Source: an uncultured Collinsella sp.
GTDB lineage: Bacteria > Actinomycetota > Coriobacteriia > Coriobacteriales > Coriobacteriaceae
Direction: 5' to 3'
DNA length: 50,472 nucleotides
NCBI GenBank assembly: GCA_937969105.1
Contig: CALBUZ010000084.1
Location: forward strand, 1-50,472
The translations under genes were made by a program, and so were the position numbers. Positions 17,789 through 27,030 of the stretch are shown in pieces (positions within the stretch are counted from its first letter, which is position 1; each line of letters begins with the position of its first letter). The notes under the pieces were generated by a model. It was not told where the DNA came from. It worked only from the letters and a program-made list of their open reading frames with translations, and did not search any database.

Positions 17789-19311
17789 TATTGGTCCCTC
17801 CTTCCCTGGTACATCGCCGCCTCGAGCACGTGATCCTGCGACACCCGTTCGCTTTCAGCAACATCGGCGATCGTGCGTGCGATGCGTACCAGGCGCACGA
17901 TGCCGCGACCCGTGAGATGCGTGCGTTTCGAAAGGCCAAGCACGCATTTCTCGGCAGCCTCATCAAGCCCAAAGGTCGAAACGACGCCGTCAATGGACCG
18001 TGACTCGTCTTCCTCGGCCTCGGTGTCCGCATCGTCCATACGGGATTCACGCCAGGCGCGAAAGGCGCGCCCACGCACGACATAATCGCGCAGCTCGGCC
18101 GATGACATACCCTCCGCGCCCTCAATGATTACCTGGGGATCGGGGCGGGTCACGTCGATCATCATGTCGATACGATCAGCCAAAGGACCGCGCAACTTGC
18201 CCCGGTAACGCTCGACCATCGCCGCCGAGCAGCGACACGGCACTTCGCGATCGCCCAAAAAGCCGCAGGGGCAGGGATTACTCGCGGCCAGCAGCTGAAA
18301 GCGCGAGGGGAACGTAAAGGCCCCGTCAACGCGCACGATCTTCACGTAACCGCGTTCGATGGGCTGACGCAGCGTCTGCAGCACGCCGGTGGGAAACTCG
18401 GCGAGCTCGTCCAAAAAGAGCACACCGCCATGAGCCAGGCTAATTTCGCCCGGATGCACCGGACGTCCGCCGCCGATGAGCCCCGCGGTCGAAATGCTGT
18501 GATGTGGGCTGCGGAAAGGGCGATGCCCCGCAAGCAGGCCATCGATGTTTTCACCCAAAACCGAATGGATGCACAGCGCCTCCTGCTGGTCCTCGACGGA
18601 AAGCTCGGGCAAAATGCCCGTCATGCGCCGCGCAAGCATGGTCTTGCCCGAACCGGGCGAGCCGATCATGAGCAAGCCGAGCTCGCCGGCGGCCGCAAGC
18701 GCCATGCCACGTTTGGCGACCTCCTGTCCCAGCACATCGGCATAATCGAGCTCGGGCTCAAAGGTCGCCTCGAGCACTTCAGAATCCAGGTAATGCCGTG
18801 CGGCATCCCCCATGCCATGGGCAAGCTGAGATAGGTGGTCGATAAAGCCGCAGTCAACGCCTGCGAGCGGCACATGCTGATCGGACCTACCGGCGATAAA
18901 GGAAAGCCCCATATCGCGCGCCAACAGCTGAAACGCCACCTCGCCCTTGACGGGCAGCACCGTGCCGTCCAGACCAAGCTCACCTGCGATAAGGCAGCAA
19001 TCGAGGTGGTCACGGGGAATCTGCCCATCGGCCGCCAGAACCGCGATGGCAATCGGCAGGTCAAAACCGCTGCCAGTTTTGCGGATATCGCCGGGTGCCA
19101 GGTTGACGGTAATGCCGGAACGAGGGATCTCGAAGCCGGCCGAGCGCATGGCGCACCGGATACGCCCGCGCGACTCCATCACCTCCATACTCGGAATGCC
19201 GAGCATCTGGATGCCCGGAACGCCACCGGCAAGCGAGACCTCGACGGTGACGGGAATTGCCTCGACGCCGCGGATGCAGGCCGCGTGTACGGCAAACGTC
19301 TCAAACGCCAT
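17788..19311 (-). CDS. comM: YifB/ComM-family Mg-chelatase-like ATPase
   Basis: Family members are hexameric AAA+ helicases; ComM promotes branch migration during transformation. The 507-residue product has the N-terminal Lon-like domain (VEVSLAGGVPGIQMLGI, SGSGFDLPIA-type residues), Walker A GSPGSGKT at about 217-224, Walker B region GGVLFLDELAEFP, the zinc-type CPCGFLGD stretch with two CxC-like pairs, and a C-terminal lid with LSKRTHLTGRG. ATGA overlap with yraN sets the start. With dprA and yraN it forms a conserved DNA-uptake/processing neighbourhood. Confidence 0.94.
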   Translation of the reverse strand: MAFETFAVHAACIRGVEAIPVTVEVSLAGGVPGIQMLGIPSMEVMESRGRIRCAMRSAGFEIPRSGITVNLAPGDIRKTGSGFDLPIAIAVLAADGQIPRDHLDCCLIAGELGLDGTVLPVKGEVAFQLLARDMGLSFIAGRSDQHVPLAGVDCGFIDHLSQLAHGMGDAARHYLDSEVLEATFEPELDYADVLGQEVAKRGMALAAAGELGLLMIGSPGSGKTMLARRMTGILPELSVEDQQEALCIHSVLGENIDGLLAGHRPFRSPHHSISTAGLIGGGRPVHPGEISLAHGGVLFLDELAEFPTGVLQTLRQPIERGYVKIVRVDGAFTFPSRFQLLAASNPCPCGFLGDREVPCRCSAAMVERYRGKLRGPLADRIDMMIDVTRPDPQVIIEGAEGMSSAELRDYVVRGRAFRAWRESRMDDADTEAEEDESRSIDGVVSTFGLDEAAEKCVLGLSKRTHLTGRGIVRLVRIARTIADVAESERVSQDHVLEAAMYQGRRDQ

Positions 19312-19796
19312 CACGACACCTGCCAATCGAACGCATTGTACTGGTGCTCGATCTCGGCGATATGCCCGCCGCGGATGGTGACGCCCACGGCATCGAAGCG
19401 AATCGATCTGAGCGGATAGTGCTCCATGAGATAGCAACTTGCGATACGGCGATACCGACGCTGCTTTTGGGCATCCACGGCCTCCTCGGGAAAGACCCGT
19501 GTGGCGCAATCCAGGGCGACGCGTCTCGTCTTTACCTCGGCCATCACCACGACATCGTCGAGCTCATCGAGCAGCACCAGATCGGCTTCGCCCTCAATGC
19601 AACGATAGCCCTGCTCCAACAAGGTGTATCCACGCTCGTTAAAGTAATCGATGGTGATCAGCTCGCCCAGCATGCCGAGTTCGCGGGGACTGAGCCCCTT
19701 GATAAACTCGGGCGTGATCGCCCCGCAGTCGAGCTCGCCGTCTTCCCAGCGCTCCTTGAGTTGTTGCGTCTTGCTCTTTTTGCTTGCGGCACACAT
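19311..19796 (-). CDS. yraN: YraN family (UPF0102) nuclease-like protein
   Basis: This small protein has the PD-(D/E)xK nuclease-type core: GELITIDYFNERGYTLLEQG, then EGEADLVLLDELDDVVVMAEVKTRR, where Glu, Asp and the ExK triad are visible, and a C-terminal FDAVGVTI. Its function is not established. The 161-residue length includes about 40 extra N-terminal residues before the conserved core. The ATG (MCAASKK) follows AAAGGAG. It is the first gene of the yraN-comM-dprA-trmFO-xer unit, downstream of the rnhB terminator, so a promoter should lie in the 100 bases upstream; I see no clear match. Confidence 0.9.
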   Translation of the reverse strand: MCAASKKSKTQQLKERWEDGELDCGAITPEFIKGLSPRELGMLGELITIDYFNERGYTLLEQGYRCIEGEADLVLLDELDDVVVMAEVKTRRVALDCATRVFPEEAVDAQKQRRYRRIASCYLMEHYPLRSIRFDAVGVTIRGGHIAEIEHQYNAFDWQVS

Positions 19797-19894
19797 GGGG
19801 TCTCCTTTCCCGCACACTGCATTGCCCCGATGATGAGGGCACCTTTCATGCGGGTAAGTACCGGAAGCAAACCAAAAGCTGACCAAATGCCGAC

Positions 19895-19936
19895 AAAAAA
19901 CGGGCCGTACGCAACAATCACGTTGCACACGGCCCG
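19895..19936 (-). terminator. Intrinsic terminator of rplS-rnhB
   Basis: Arms CGGGCCGT (19901-19908) and ACGGCCCG (19929-19936), extended by GCAAC/GTTGC after a mismatch, are followed on the minus strand by TTTTTT. It lies about 50 bases past the rnhB stop. Confidence 0.9.
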
Positions 19937-19985
19937 CTACCAGCAGGTTTATAAAACGCCAGAGGTCCCTGTCTCCACAATTGAC

Positions 19986-20774
19986 CTAGAAAAGACGCTC
20001 AGTCTGCAGAAAGTTTCCGCAAAAGCTCACACGATGCAGCGGACAAAGTCCATGTTTGCGAATGGCCTCGATGTGCTCGGGGCTTGCGTAGCCCTTCGAC
20101 TCGGCCAAATGATACTCGGGGTACTCGGCGTCGTACTCGACCATCATCTCGTCACGCGTGACCTTGGCCATGATGGACGCCGCGGCGATACAGGCGATTT
20201 TGGCATCGCCCTTCACCACGTCGCGCTCGTTGGGAACGGCACCCAAGGGGTTACCGTCCATAAGCACGCAGTCGGGCTCGAGTCCCGTATCGGCCACGGC
20301 GCCCGCGACGGCAGCGCGGATGGCGCGGGCCATGCCCATATCATCGATATCCGCAGGCGCGATATGGCAAAAACCAATCGCCGTCGCGACCTCGGCAATC
20401 TTCACCGAGAGCAGCTCGCGGCGCGCCGGCGTGAGCTTTTTGGAATCGTTGATGCCCCAGACGCGCGGCTCCATGGGAAGGCACACGGCGCACACCGTCA
20501 AAGGACCGGCCACCGAGCCGCGACCCACCTCGTCGACGCCCACGACAACGCCATCCCCACCGAGCTCGTGCATTAGCTCGTACATGCCGTTGACGCGCTC
20601 GCGCTCGGCAAGTTCCTTGGCGTGGCGCTTAAGAGCGCGCTCACAAGCCTTGATCACTTGCTGGCGCGGATCCTCACGATAATGCTCCACGAGGGCGGGG
20701 ATCTCCTCAAACGTGGCGCTCGCCAGCTCGCCGGCAACCTGCGATGCCGAAACCGAACTCGTCATGTTGGCCAT
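19986..20774 (-). CDS. rnhB: Ribonuclease HII
   Basis: RNase HII removes ribonucleotides from DNA and RNA from RNA-DNA hybrids. The catalytic DEDD set is seen in GVDEVGRGSVAGP, INDSKKLT, and LMDGNPLG, with KGDAKIACIAAASIMAKVTRD. The 262-residue protein has about 75 residues before the catalytic core, like the N-terminal domain in several Gram-positive homologues. The ATG of MANMTSS was chosen because AAGGAGG lies inside the alternative upstream start. It follows rplS, separated by a terminator at 20812-20831. Confidence 0.96.
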   Translation of the reverse strand: MANMTSSVSASQVAGELASATFEEIPALVEHYREDPRQQVIKACERALKRHAKELAERERVNGMYELMHELGGDGVVVGVDEVGRGSVAGPLTVCAVCLPMEPRVWGINDSKKLTPARRELLSVKIAEVATAIGFCHIAPADIDDMGMARAIRAAVAGAVADTGLEPDCVLMDGNPLGAVPNERDVVKGDAKIACIAAASIMAKVTRDEMMVEYDAEYPEYHLAESKGYASPEHIEAIRKHGLCPLHRVSFCGNFLQTERLF

Positions 20775-20802
20775 ATCGGGGCCTCCTTGCATGCAAATCA
20801 GA

Positions 20803-20831
20803 TAAAAAGAAGGGCCACCCGAAGGTGACCC
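20803..20831 (-). terminator. Intrinsic terminator between rplS and rnhB
   Basis: On the minus strand GGGTCACC and GGTGGCCC pair (one G-U) around a stable UUCG tetraloop, followed by TTCTTTTT. It should reduce, not abolish, transcription into rnhB. Confidence 0.85.
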
Positions 20832-20867
20832 TTTTGTCCAAACGAGTGGACAGACGCTGCGATCTTC

Positions 20868-21209
20868 TTAGCGCTTCTCGGGGATGCGAGCAGCCTTGCC
20901 CACCTTGTCGCGGAGGTAGTACAGCTTGGCGCGACGGACGCGACCATGACGGACGACCTCGAGCTTGGCGATCTTGGGGCTGTGAAGCGGGAAGGTACGC
21001 TCAACACCGACACCGAAGGAAATCTTGCGGACGGTGAAGGTCTCACGGGCACCGGCGCCGGCCATGCGGATGACGTCACCCTGGAAAACCTGGATGCGCT
21101 CGCGGTCGCCTTCCTTAATGCGGTAGTGAACCTTGACGTTGTCGGCAACGCGGACCTGCGGGATGTCCTCGCGGATCTGCTGACGCTCGATTGCGCGGAT
21201 GTAATCCAT
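20868..21209 (-). CDS. rplS: 50S ribosomal protein L19
   Basis: L19 lies at the 30S-50S interface. The 113-residue product contains [40 protein letters not shown], the signature [15 protein letters not shown] and [20 protein letters not shown]. The ATG (MDYIRAIE) follows AAGGA at eight bases; a TTG two codons upstream lacks proper spacing. In many bacteria rplS follows trmD; here trmD is about 11 kb away and rplS pairs with rnhB. Confidence 0.98.
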   Translation of the reverse strand: MDYIRAIERQQIREDIPQVRVADNVKVHYRIKEGDRERIQVFQGDVIRMAGAGARETFTVRKISFGVGVERTFPLHSPKIAKLEVVRHGRVRRAKLYYLRDKVGKAARIPEKR

Positions 21210-21233
21210 GTGCAATTCCTTACTCTTCTAGAG

Positions 21234-21257
21234 GTGCCGTACCACCTTGGCCGGCAC
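21234..21257 (-). promoter_or_regulatory. Hairpin in rplS leader
   Basis: Six-base arms GTGCCG and CGGCAC enclose a 12-base loop about 25 bases before the rplS start. It could be an L19-responsive leader element; no consensus comparison was possible. Confidence 0.3.
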
Positions 21258-21278
21258 GTAGTTGAACAAACGTATTCG

Positions 21279-21306
21279 AGTATACACGCCACGACCTTGG
21301 CTGCAA
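21279..21306 (-). promoter_or_regulatory. Sigma-70-type promoter of rplS
   Basis: TTGCAG (21301-21306) and TATACT (21279-21284) are 16 bases apart on the minus strand, giving a leader of about 60 bases. Confidence 0.7.
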
Positions 21307-21357
21307 GAACTATTTTGCCCGTGCGCAAAAAGACAAAAACACGCACTCTTTCTGCAC

Positions 21358-24165
21358 TTATGCGCCGTCCGCAGCATCAGTCGTCGGCGTCGTCACGGTC
21401 GTTCCGGGCGCGATATAGCCGTATTCGAGCAGCACCGAAAGCGCATGCTGCTTCCAGGTGGCAAGCTCTTCGTCATTATAGTTGTCATGGGCCCATTCAT
21501 TCATCGCGTCCTCGGCGTCTTGGGGCACCAGGTCCTGGCTGTCCGCCATCAGGTACAGGATGCCTAAGATGTCGAAGTCCTGCTTAGTCATCGCTTCCTT
21601 GTTTGAAGTGCTGATGAGGCCGTGATCGATGCCGTAGCGGCAGATATCGGTCAAAACGGTAACGAGGCCCGTAGGAATCGGAGAGGCATCCTTCGCGGCG
21701 GTGGGCGCGGTGTCGCCAGTCACTGCAGCGGCATCGTCGCTCGCCGGAGCAGACTCGGCCGCGTTCGCATCGGAACCGGCCTGCTCTCCCTGGGCAGGGG
21801 GCGTGCTATCCGTCGTTGCCGAAGAATCCCCCGAAGAAACGGACGTAACGCTCACCGGTGTCTCGACCACGGTCGACATCGGGTCAACCGGTGCGGGCGC
21901 GGCGACGACCTCGGCCCAATCGGAATACACGCCATCAATAAAGGCGCGAACATGGAAGGTGCCCGGTTGCGAGATGGTCATCGTGCCGTCTGTCGCGACC
22001 GAAATGCCCTTGCTCTCGAGCTCCTGGGCCTCCCAGCTACAGACTCTATCGACTTCCTTGCCCGTCGTGTCATAGACCGTAGCCGTCAGGCCTTCGATGC
22101 CGTTGAGATTTTCCTCGACACCGACGACGGTCTGTGCCGAGCCCTCGAGCTTGATGCTACCGTTAAACGGCTCGGGCGCCACGTCACTTACCTTATATTT
22201 GTAGGCCGCGGCGTCGATCTCGTCATTGGTCGAGACATGCCCGTTCACGTCCACATAGGTGTCCTCGGGGATAAAGTACTTTACGTAGGCGGTGCCGGCC
22301 TTTTTACCCACCACGACTTGCTCGTGAGTGACAGGGTCGGTCTGGATCTCGATGACGTCAGACTTGCACTCCTTGCCCTTTTTATCGACCACGCGCCAGT
22401 CGCCCGACGACTTCACAAAGCCGTAGTAGTCAACATCGTCCTCGTCCCTTGCACGCACGCGATAGGAAGAGATGGGGTCTTCGTCTCCCACCGTAAGCCT
22501 TCGGGTCTTATCGGTCTGCAGCGACACGAGAATCTTGGAGATGGGCTTAATGGGCTGCGGCGTACCCAGCTGCGTATCGACCGTCACCGACTCAAACGAC
22601 AGATTGGAACCCGTAATGGACATGGGATAGGTCGCGGCCATGTCGTTGAGCACATTGCACGTGCGCGGGGCGCCGCCGTTGCGCGAAGGCACCTCGCGAT
22701 CGGCCAGGACCGAATTCCAATCGATGGCGCGCACCATGTGGTTGTTGGTGCGATGCGACCAGCTCGTGACGTTTCCGGCAGTGGTATCGTAGCCGTCGTC
22801 GCCACGATGGGCGATTGAGCGCAGGAACAGGTTCTGCACGGCGTCGGTCGACTGATCGCCAAAGGTGGTGTAGAACGAGCGCTGGTCATAACCGGCGGTA
22901 TGGAACTCCTGCACGGCGGCGTTGTCGTCGTAGCACTCGCCGTTCATGTTAAAGATGATCACGTCGAACGTCACGCCCACCGGCTGGTCATAGTCCTCGG
23001 ACAGCGTCGTGATAGAACTCGTCTGCTTGCTATTGACCTGCGTGTGCGCCGGGATCGTCATATTGACGGTGACCGACTGATTGTCCGTTGTGGTGATCGA
23101 CTGTTCCTCGGTCTTGCTCGCCTCCCACAACTGGGACATCGTGGTTTCGGCCGAAAACGAAGTCTCGATCTCCTCGCTCGCTGTTGCGGGCACGCCCAGC
23201 GACTCCTTGAGGCTCACCGATGCGCCCCACGAGCCGCCTTTGGAATACGATGTGGATTCAGAAGTGCTCGTGCCGACCGTCTCCTCGGTACCGCGGGCGA
23301 GCGTGATGCTCTGCGAGGCGTCCTCATAGCCGACGTTAAGTGCCGAGGTAACGAGCTCCTGCTCAGTCTTAGAATCGACAAAGGAATAGCCCGGCGCGTC
23401 CTCGGGCGCACAGTTAAGCTTGTTCACGCTGTTGAGCTGCTGAACTCTAAAGTTATAGAACGCGATGCCAAAGCCATTGAAATCGTACTGATAGGTGCCG
23501 CCGAGCTTGTCGACACAAGCAATGGTGGCATAGATGACGTCCTGCTCAGTCGTGTCTTTCGACAGTCCGTCGAGCGGCACGTTTTTACGGAAATCGGAGC
23601 CCTTCAGCTTGTGACCGATACAGCCGGCGATATCGTCGGTCAAGCGCTCGTAGACCGCATTGAGGCTTTTTGCAGATGTCAGACCACTCTGCTTCGATTT
23701 GTCGGCACCATCGGAATGCTCACCGTTGCCACCCGAAAGCGCATCATAGAGATAGATGTAGTGACCCTTACCGAAGTCCTTCTCAAAGCCCTTGCCAGCG
23801 TGGTCCCAGTACAAAAAGTCCTTGGAGTCGTCGCCTCCGCCATAGCCAAGGATGTTATAGGCAAGCGATGCCCAGTTGGGCAGCACCTTTTTGACGGCGG
23901 CCGTGTAGAACGAGACGTTGTCGTACATCGAGGTACGGCCCTCGAGCTTGCCGTCATCGATATCTACAAACGTGCAGTCGCGATCGCTGACCGTAATGGT
24001 GAGCGGGTTGACCACGTCGCCATAGAGCTCGTCGCGCGATTCATCCTGAAGGGCAAAACCGGCCGTCGGCATCCCGCAAAGCGCCGTGACCGCAACGACC
24101 ATCCAGCACAGGGTCATCTGTGCTCCCCGACGCGCTCGTTGCAAATACCTGGTGAGGTTTTTCAT
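21358..24165 (-). CDS. Secreted protein with aerolysin/ETX-MTX2-like pore-forming core and Ig-like repeats
   Basis: The 935-residue product starts with a signal peptide (basic MKNLTRYLQRARR, hydrophobic 17-36, likely cut after AGFA at 38). Residues 40-280 form a domain I do not recognise. Residues about 283-405 resemble the beta-rich membrane-insertion region of aerolysin-family toxins: long Ser/Thr-rich alternating strands (TSTSESTSYSKGGSWGASVS), a turn at ESLGVPATASEE, a second strand pair (EIETSFSAETTMSQ), and the family-like VTVNMTIPAHTQV. Then come about 130 unassigned residues, two Ig-like beta domains (about 541-660 and 668-757), a Ser/Ala/Thr/Pro linker (760-828) and a helical C-terminal domain (829-920). 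There is no LPXTG or membrane anchor, so it is probably released or wall-associated noncovalently. GGGAGG precedes the ATG. Pore formation is inferred from pattern only. Confidence 0.75.
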   Translation of the reverse strand: MKNLTRYLQRARRGAQMTLCWMVVAVTALCGMPTAGFALQDESRDELYGDVVNPLTITVSDRDCTFVDIDDGKLEGRTSMYDNVSFYTAAVKKVLPNWASLAYNILGYGGGDDSKDFLYWDHAGKGFEKDFGKGHYIYLYDALSGGNGEHSDGADKSKQSGLTSAKSLNAVYERLTDDIAGCIGHKLKGSDFRKNVPLDGLSKDTTEQDVIYATIACVDKLGGTYQYDFNGFGIAFYNFRVQQLNSVNKLNCAPEDAPGYSFVDSKTEQELVTSALNVGYEDASQSITLARGTEETVGTSTSESTSYSKGGSWGASVSLKESLGVPATASEEIETSFSAETTMSQLWEASKTEEQSITTTDNQSVTVNMTIPAHTQVNSKQTSSITTLSEDYDQPVGVTFDVIIFNMNGECYDDNAAVQEFHTAGYDQRSFYTTFGDQSTDAVQNLFLRSIAHRGDDGYDTTAGNVTSWSHRTNNHMVRAIDWNSVLADREVPSRNGGAPRTCNVLNDMAATYPMSITGSNLSFESVTVDTQLGTPQPIKPISKILVSLQTDKTRRLTVGDEDPISSYRVRARDEDDVDYYGFVKSSGDWRVVDKKGKECKSDVIEIQTDPVTHEQVVVGKKAGTAYVKYFIPEDTYVDVNGHVSTNDEIDAAAYKYKVSDVAPEPFNGSIKLEGSAQTVVGVEENLNGIEGLTATVYDTTGKEVDRVCSWEAQELESKGISVATDGTMTISQPGTFHVRAFIDGVYSDWAEVVAAPAPVDPMSTVVETPVSVTSVSSGDSSATTDSTPPAQGEQAGSDANAAESAPASDDAAAVTGDTAPTAAKDASPIPTGLVTVLTDICRYGIDHGLISTSNKEAMTKQDFDILGILYLMADSQDLVPQDAEDAMNEWAHDNYNDEELATWKQHALSVLLEYGYIAPGTTVTTPTTDAADGA

Positions 24166-24201
24166 CGCAGTCCTCCCGTCAGTTAGCAATGTATTAAACC
24201 A

Positions 24202-24239
24202 ACGTAAAACGCCGCCGCGTCCACAGGGGCGCGACGGCG
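24202..24239 (-). terminator. Intrinsic terminator of ppdK
   Basis: On the minus strand CGCCGTCGCG (24230-24239) pairs with CGCGGCGGCG (24210-24219), ten pairs including one G-U, followed by TTTTACG. It insulates the secreted-protein gene, whose own promoter I could not identify. Confidence 0.82.
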
Positions 24240-24279
24240 CGAAGGGGGGCGTAAAAGGCGCAAATGGAACGCGACTCAG

Positions 24280-27030
24280 TTAAGCGGAACGCTTCGCCTC
24301 GAGCTTGGCCTGAGCGGCCGCAAGACGTGCGAGGGGTACGCGATAGGGCGAGCAGGACACATAGTCCACGTCGGACACGTTGAACAGGTCCTTGATGGAC
24401 TTGGGGTCGCCGCCGTGCTCACCGCACACGCCAAAGTGCATGTCGGGGTTGGTGGCGCGACCTTTCTCGACGGCCATGCGCACGAGCTCCAGCACCGCCG
24501 AGTCGATGGTCTCGAAGGGGTTATCCTTCAAGATCTTCTTGTGCATGTACAGCGGAATGAACTTGGCCTCGGCGTCGTCACGCGAGAAACCGAACGTCGT
24601 CTGCGTGAGGTCGTTGGTGCCAAAGCAGAAGAAATCGGCGTGCTGGGCGATCTCGTCGGCGACCATGCAGGCGCGAGGCAGCTCGAGCATCGTGCCCACG
24701 GGAATGTTGAGCTCGACACCTTCCTCGGCGGAAACCTCGGCGATCACGCACTCGATGACCTCGCGGGTCTGAACGTGCTCGGCCGTAATGGAAACGAGCG
24801 GGACCATAATCTCGGGACGCGGGTCGACGCCTTCCTTGATAAGGCGAGCGGCAGCCGTTGCCACGGCACGGACCTGCATGAGCGGCAGGTCACCAAAGAC
24901 GACGGACAGACGCACGCCGCGCAGGCCGAGCATCGGGTTGGACTCGACCATGCCGTCGATACGGCGCAGGCGGGCGCGCAGGGCGGCGAGCTCTTCCTCG
25001 CTGGCGCCGGCGGCCTCCTTCTTGGTGATGGCGACCTCGAGCTCGCGAGGATTATCCAAGAACTCATGAAGCGGCGGATCGAGTAGGCGAACAACCACAT
25101 CGCGACCAGACATGGTCTTGAACATCGCCAAGAAATCCTCGGTCTGGACCTTGAGCAGATCGGCCAGGGCCTGCTGCTTCACGGCCTCGTCGTCGGACAG
25201 AATGAAGCTCTGGATAATGTTCTTGCGATCGCCCAGGAACATATGCTCGGTGCGGCACAGACCGATGGCCTCGGCGCCAAACTCAAGCGCGAGCTCGGCA
25301 TCCTCGGGGTTGTCGGCGTTGACGCGCACGTGGTTGGCGTGACCGTCGATCTCGTCCAGGCGGATCTCGTCGGCCCAGGACAGGATGGTGTCCAGGTCGC
25401 CGGTGAGCTCGGCCGAAACCAGATCGACGGCGCCGTCGACGACGATGCCCTGGGTGCCGTCGATGGAGATGATGTCGCCCTCATGCAGCACACGGTCGCT
25501 GCCCTCGATGCGCACGACCTTCTCAGCCGCGTCGATATGGAAACACTCGACACCGCAGACGCAGGGGGTACCCATGCCACGGGCGATAACGGCGGCGTGA
25601 CTCGTCTTGCCACCATGGCTCGTCAAGATACCCTCGGCGGCGACCATACCCTTCAGGTCGTCGGGGTTGGTCTCCCAGCGGACCAGAATGACCTTATGAC
25701 CCTCGGCAGAACGCGCGACGGCGTCATCGCTCGAGAACACGACCTCGCCCACGGCGGCACCGGGGCTGGCGTTAAGACCACATGCGAGCGCCTCGTACTT
25801 CTTGGAGGAGTCGAACTGCGGGTGCAGGAGCTGGTCGAGCTGCGCGGGGTCGATGCGGCTCACGGCCTCCTCACGGGTGATGAGGCCTTCCTCGACCATC
25901 TCGATAGCGATGCGCAGAGCGGCGGTTGCGGTACGCTTGCCCACGCGGGTCTGGAGCATCCAGAGCTTGCCCTGCTCGATGGTGAACTCGATGTCGCACA
26001 TGTCGCGGTAGTGATCCTCGAGCGTCAGGAAGACACGCTCAAGCTCCTCACCTGCGGACTCGAGGCCCGGGGTGGTCTTGAGGTCGGCGATGGGCTCGGT
26101 GTTGCGGATGCCGGCAACGACGTCCTCGCCCTGGGCGTTGACCAGAAAGTCACCGTAGAACTCCTTGGTGCCGTCGGCCGGGTTGCGCGTAAAGGCGACA
26201 CCGGTCGCCGAGGTCTCGCCCTTATTGCCAAAGGCCATAGCCTGAACGTTGACGGCGGTGCCGAGCTCGTCGGAAATGCCGCGCTGTTTGCGGTAGATGC
26301 AGGCGCGCTCGTTCATCCAGCTACCAAAGACGGCCTGGATAGCAAGGCGCAGCTGGAGTTCCGGATCATGTGGGAAGACAGGCTTGCCGTCGGCGACTTC
26401 GAGCTCGGGGTACACGGCGGCCTCGACGTTGTCGGAGAAAATGCCCTTGAAAGTCACGACGAGCTCCTGCAGGTCCTCGGCCGAAAGCTCGGAGTCGACG
26501 CGAACGCCGGCGACCAGGCGGGCCTGGGTCAGGGCATTCTCGAACAAGTCGGCATCGACACCCATGACGACGTTGGAGAACATCTGGATAAAGCGACGAT
26601 AGCTGTCCCAGGCAAAGCGCGGGTTCTGCGTCTGGGCGATAAGGCCCTGAACGGAGTCGTCGTTGAGGCCCAGGTTGAGGACCGTGTCCATCATGCCGGG
26701 CATGGAGAACGGAGCGCCCGAGCGCACTGAGACGAGCAGCGGGTCGGAGGCGTCGCCGAGCTTCTTGCCGCAGCGGGCCTCGAGGTCTGCCTCGGCGGCA
26801 ACGATCTCGTCGAGTGCGCCTTCGGGCCAGACGTTTCCGGCGCCGGAGTACTCAACACAGGTCTGGCAGGTAATGGTAAAGCCACCGGGAACCGGCAAGC
26901 CAATGCGGCTCATCTCGGCAAGGTTAGCGCCTTTGCCGCCAAGCACGAAGTTCATGGACTTGTCGCCCTCGGTGACACAAGTGCCCTGGGCATCGGTTCC
27001 AAAACGGTAAACCCTCTTGCAATCGCTCAC
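24280..27030 (-). CDS. ppdK: Pyruvate, phosphate dikinase
   Basis: PPDK interconverts pyruvate, ATP and phosphate with PEP, AMP and pyrophosphate; in anaerobes it can run either way between glycolysis and gluconeogenesis. The 916-residue product has the ATP-grasp domain (NFVLGGKGANLAEM, VRSGAPFSMPGMMDTVLNLG), the phosphohistidine loop SHGGKTSHAAVIARGMGTP near residue 475 with the regulatory Thr next to the His, and the TIM-barrel PEP/pyruvate domain with GLCRTEHMFL and the catalytic Cys in FGVCGEHGGDP. A GTG start follows GGAAGGGGAAG. The upstream gene encodes its regulator. Confidence 0.97.
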   Translation of the reverse strand: MSDCKRVYRFGTDAQGTCVTEGDKSMNFVLGGKGANLAEMSRIGLPVPGGFTITCQTCVEYSGAGNVWPEGALDEIVAAEADLEARCGKKLGDASDPLLVSVRSGAPFSMPGMMDTVLNLGLNDDSVQGLIAQTQNPRFAWDSYRRFIQMFSNVVMGVDADLFENALTQARLVAGVRVDSELSAEDLQELVVTFKGIFSDNVEAAVYPELEVADGKPVFPHDPELQLRLAIQAVFGSWMNERACIYRKQRGISDELGTAVNVQAMAFGNKGETSATGVAFTRNPADGTKEFYGDFLVNAQGEDVVAGIRNTEPIADLKTTPGLESAGEELERVFLTLEDHYRDMCDIEFTIEQGKLWMLQTRVGKRTATAALRIAIEMVEEGLITREEAVSRIDPAQLDQLLHPQFDSSKKYEALACGLNASPGAAVGEVVFSSDDAVARSAEGHKVILVRWETNPDDLKGMVAAEGILTSHGGKTSHAAVIARGMGTPCVCGVECFHIDAAEKVVRIEGSDRVLHEGDIISIDGTQGIVVDGAVDLVSAELTGDLDTILSWADEIRLDEIDGHANHVRVNADNPEDAELALEFGAEAIGLCRTEHMFLGDRKNIIQSFILSDDEAVKQQALADLLKVQTEDFLAMFKTMSGRDVVVRLLDPPLHEFLDNPRELEVAITKKEAAGASEEELAALRARLRRIDGMVESNPMLGLRGVRLSVVFGDLPLMQVRAVATAAARLIKEGVDPRPEIMVPLVSITAEHVQTREVIECVIAEVSAEEGVELNIPVGTMLELPRACMVADEIAQHADFFCFGTNDLTQTTFGFSRDDAEAKFIPLYMHKKILKDNPFETIDSAVLELVRMAVEKGRATNPDMHFGVCGEHGGDPKSIKDLFNVSDVDYVSCSPYRVPLARLAAAQAKLEAKRSA

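Noticed and set aside
19797..19870. Leader peptide ahead of yraN (ATG AAA GGT GCC near 19850)
   Set aside because: No ribosome binding site and the frame runs through the yraN start; nothing distinguishes it from chance.
21216..21357. Terminator of the aerolysin-like gene (GTGCG/CGCAC around a T-rich loop)
   Set aside because: The stem is only five pairs and the T-rich part is inside the loop, so I do not call it.
25243..26730. 495-codon open frame on the plus strand opposite ppdK
   Set aside because: Antisense shadow of ppdK's third-position bias.
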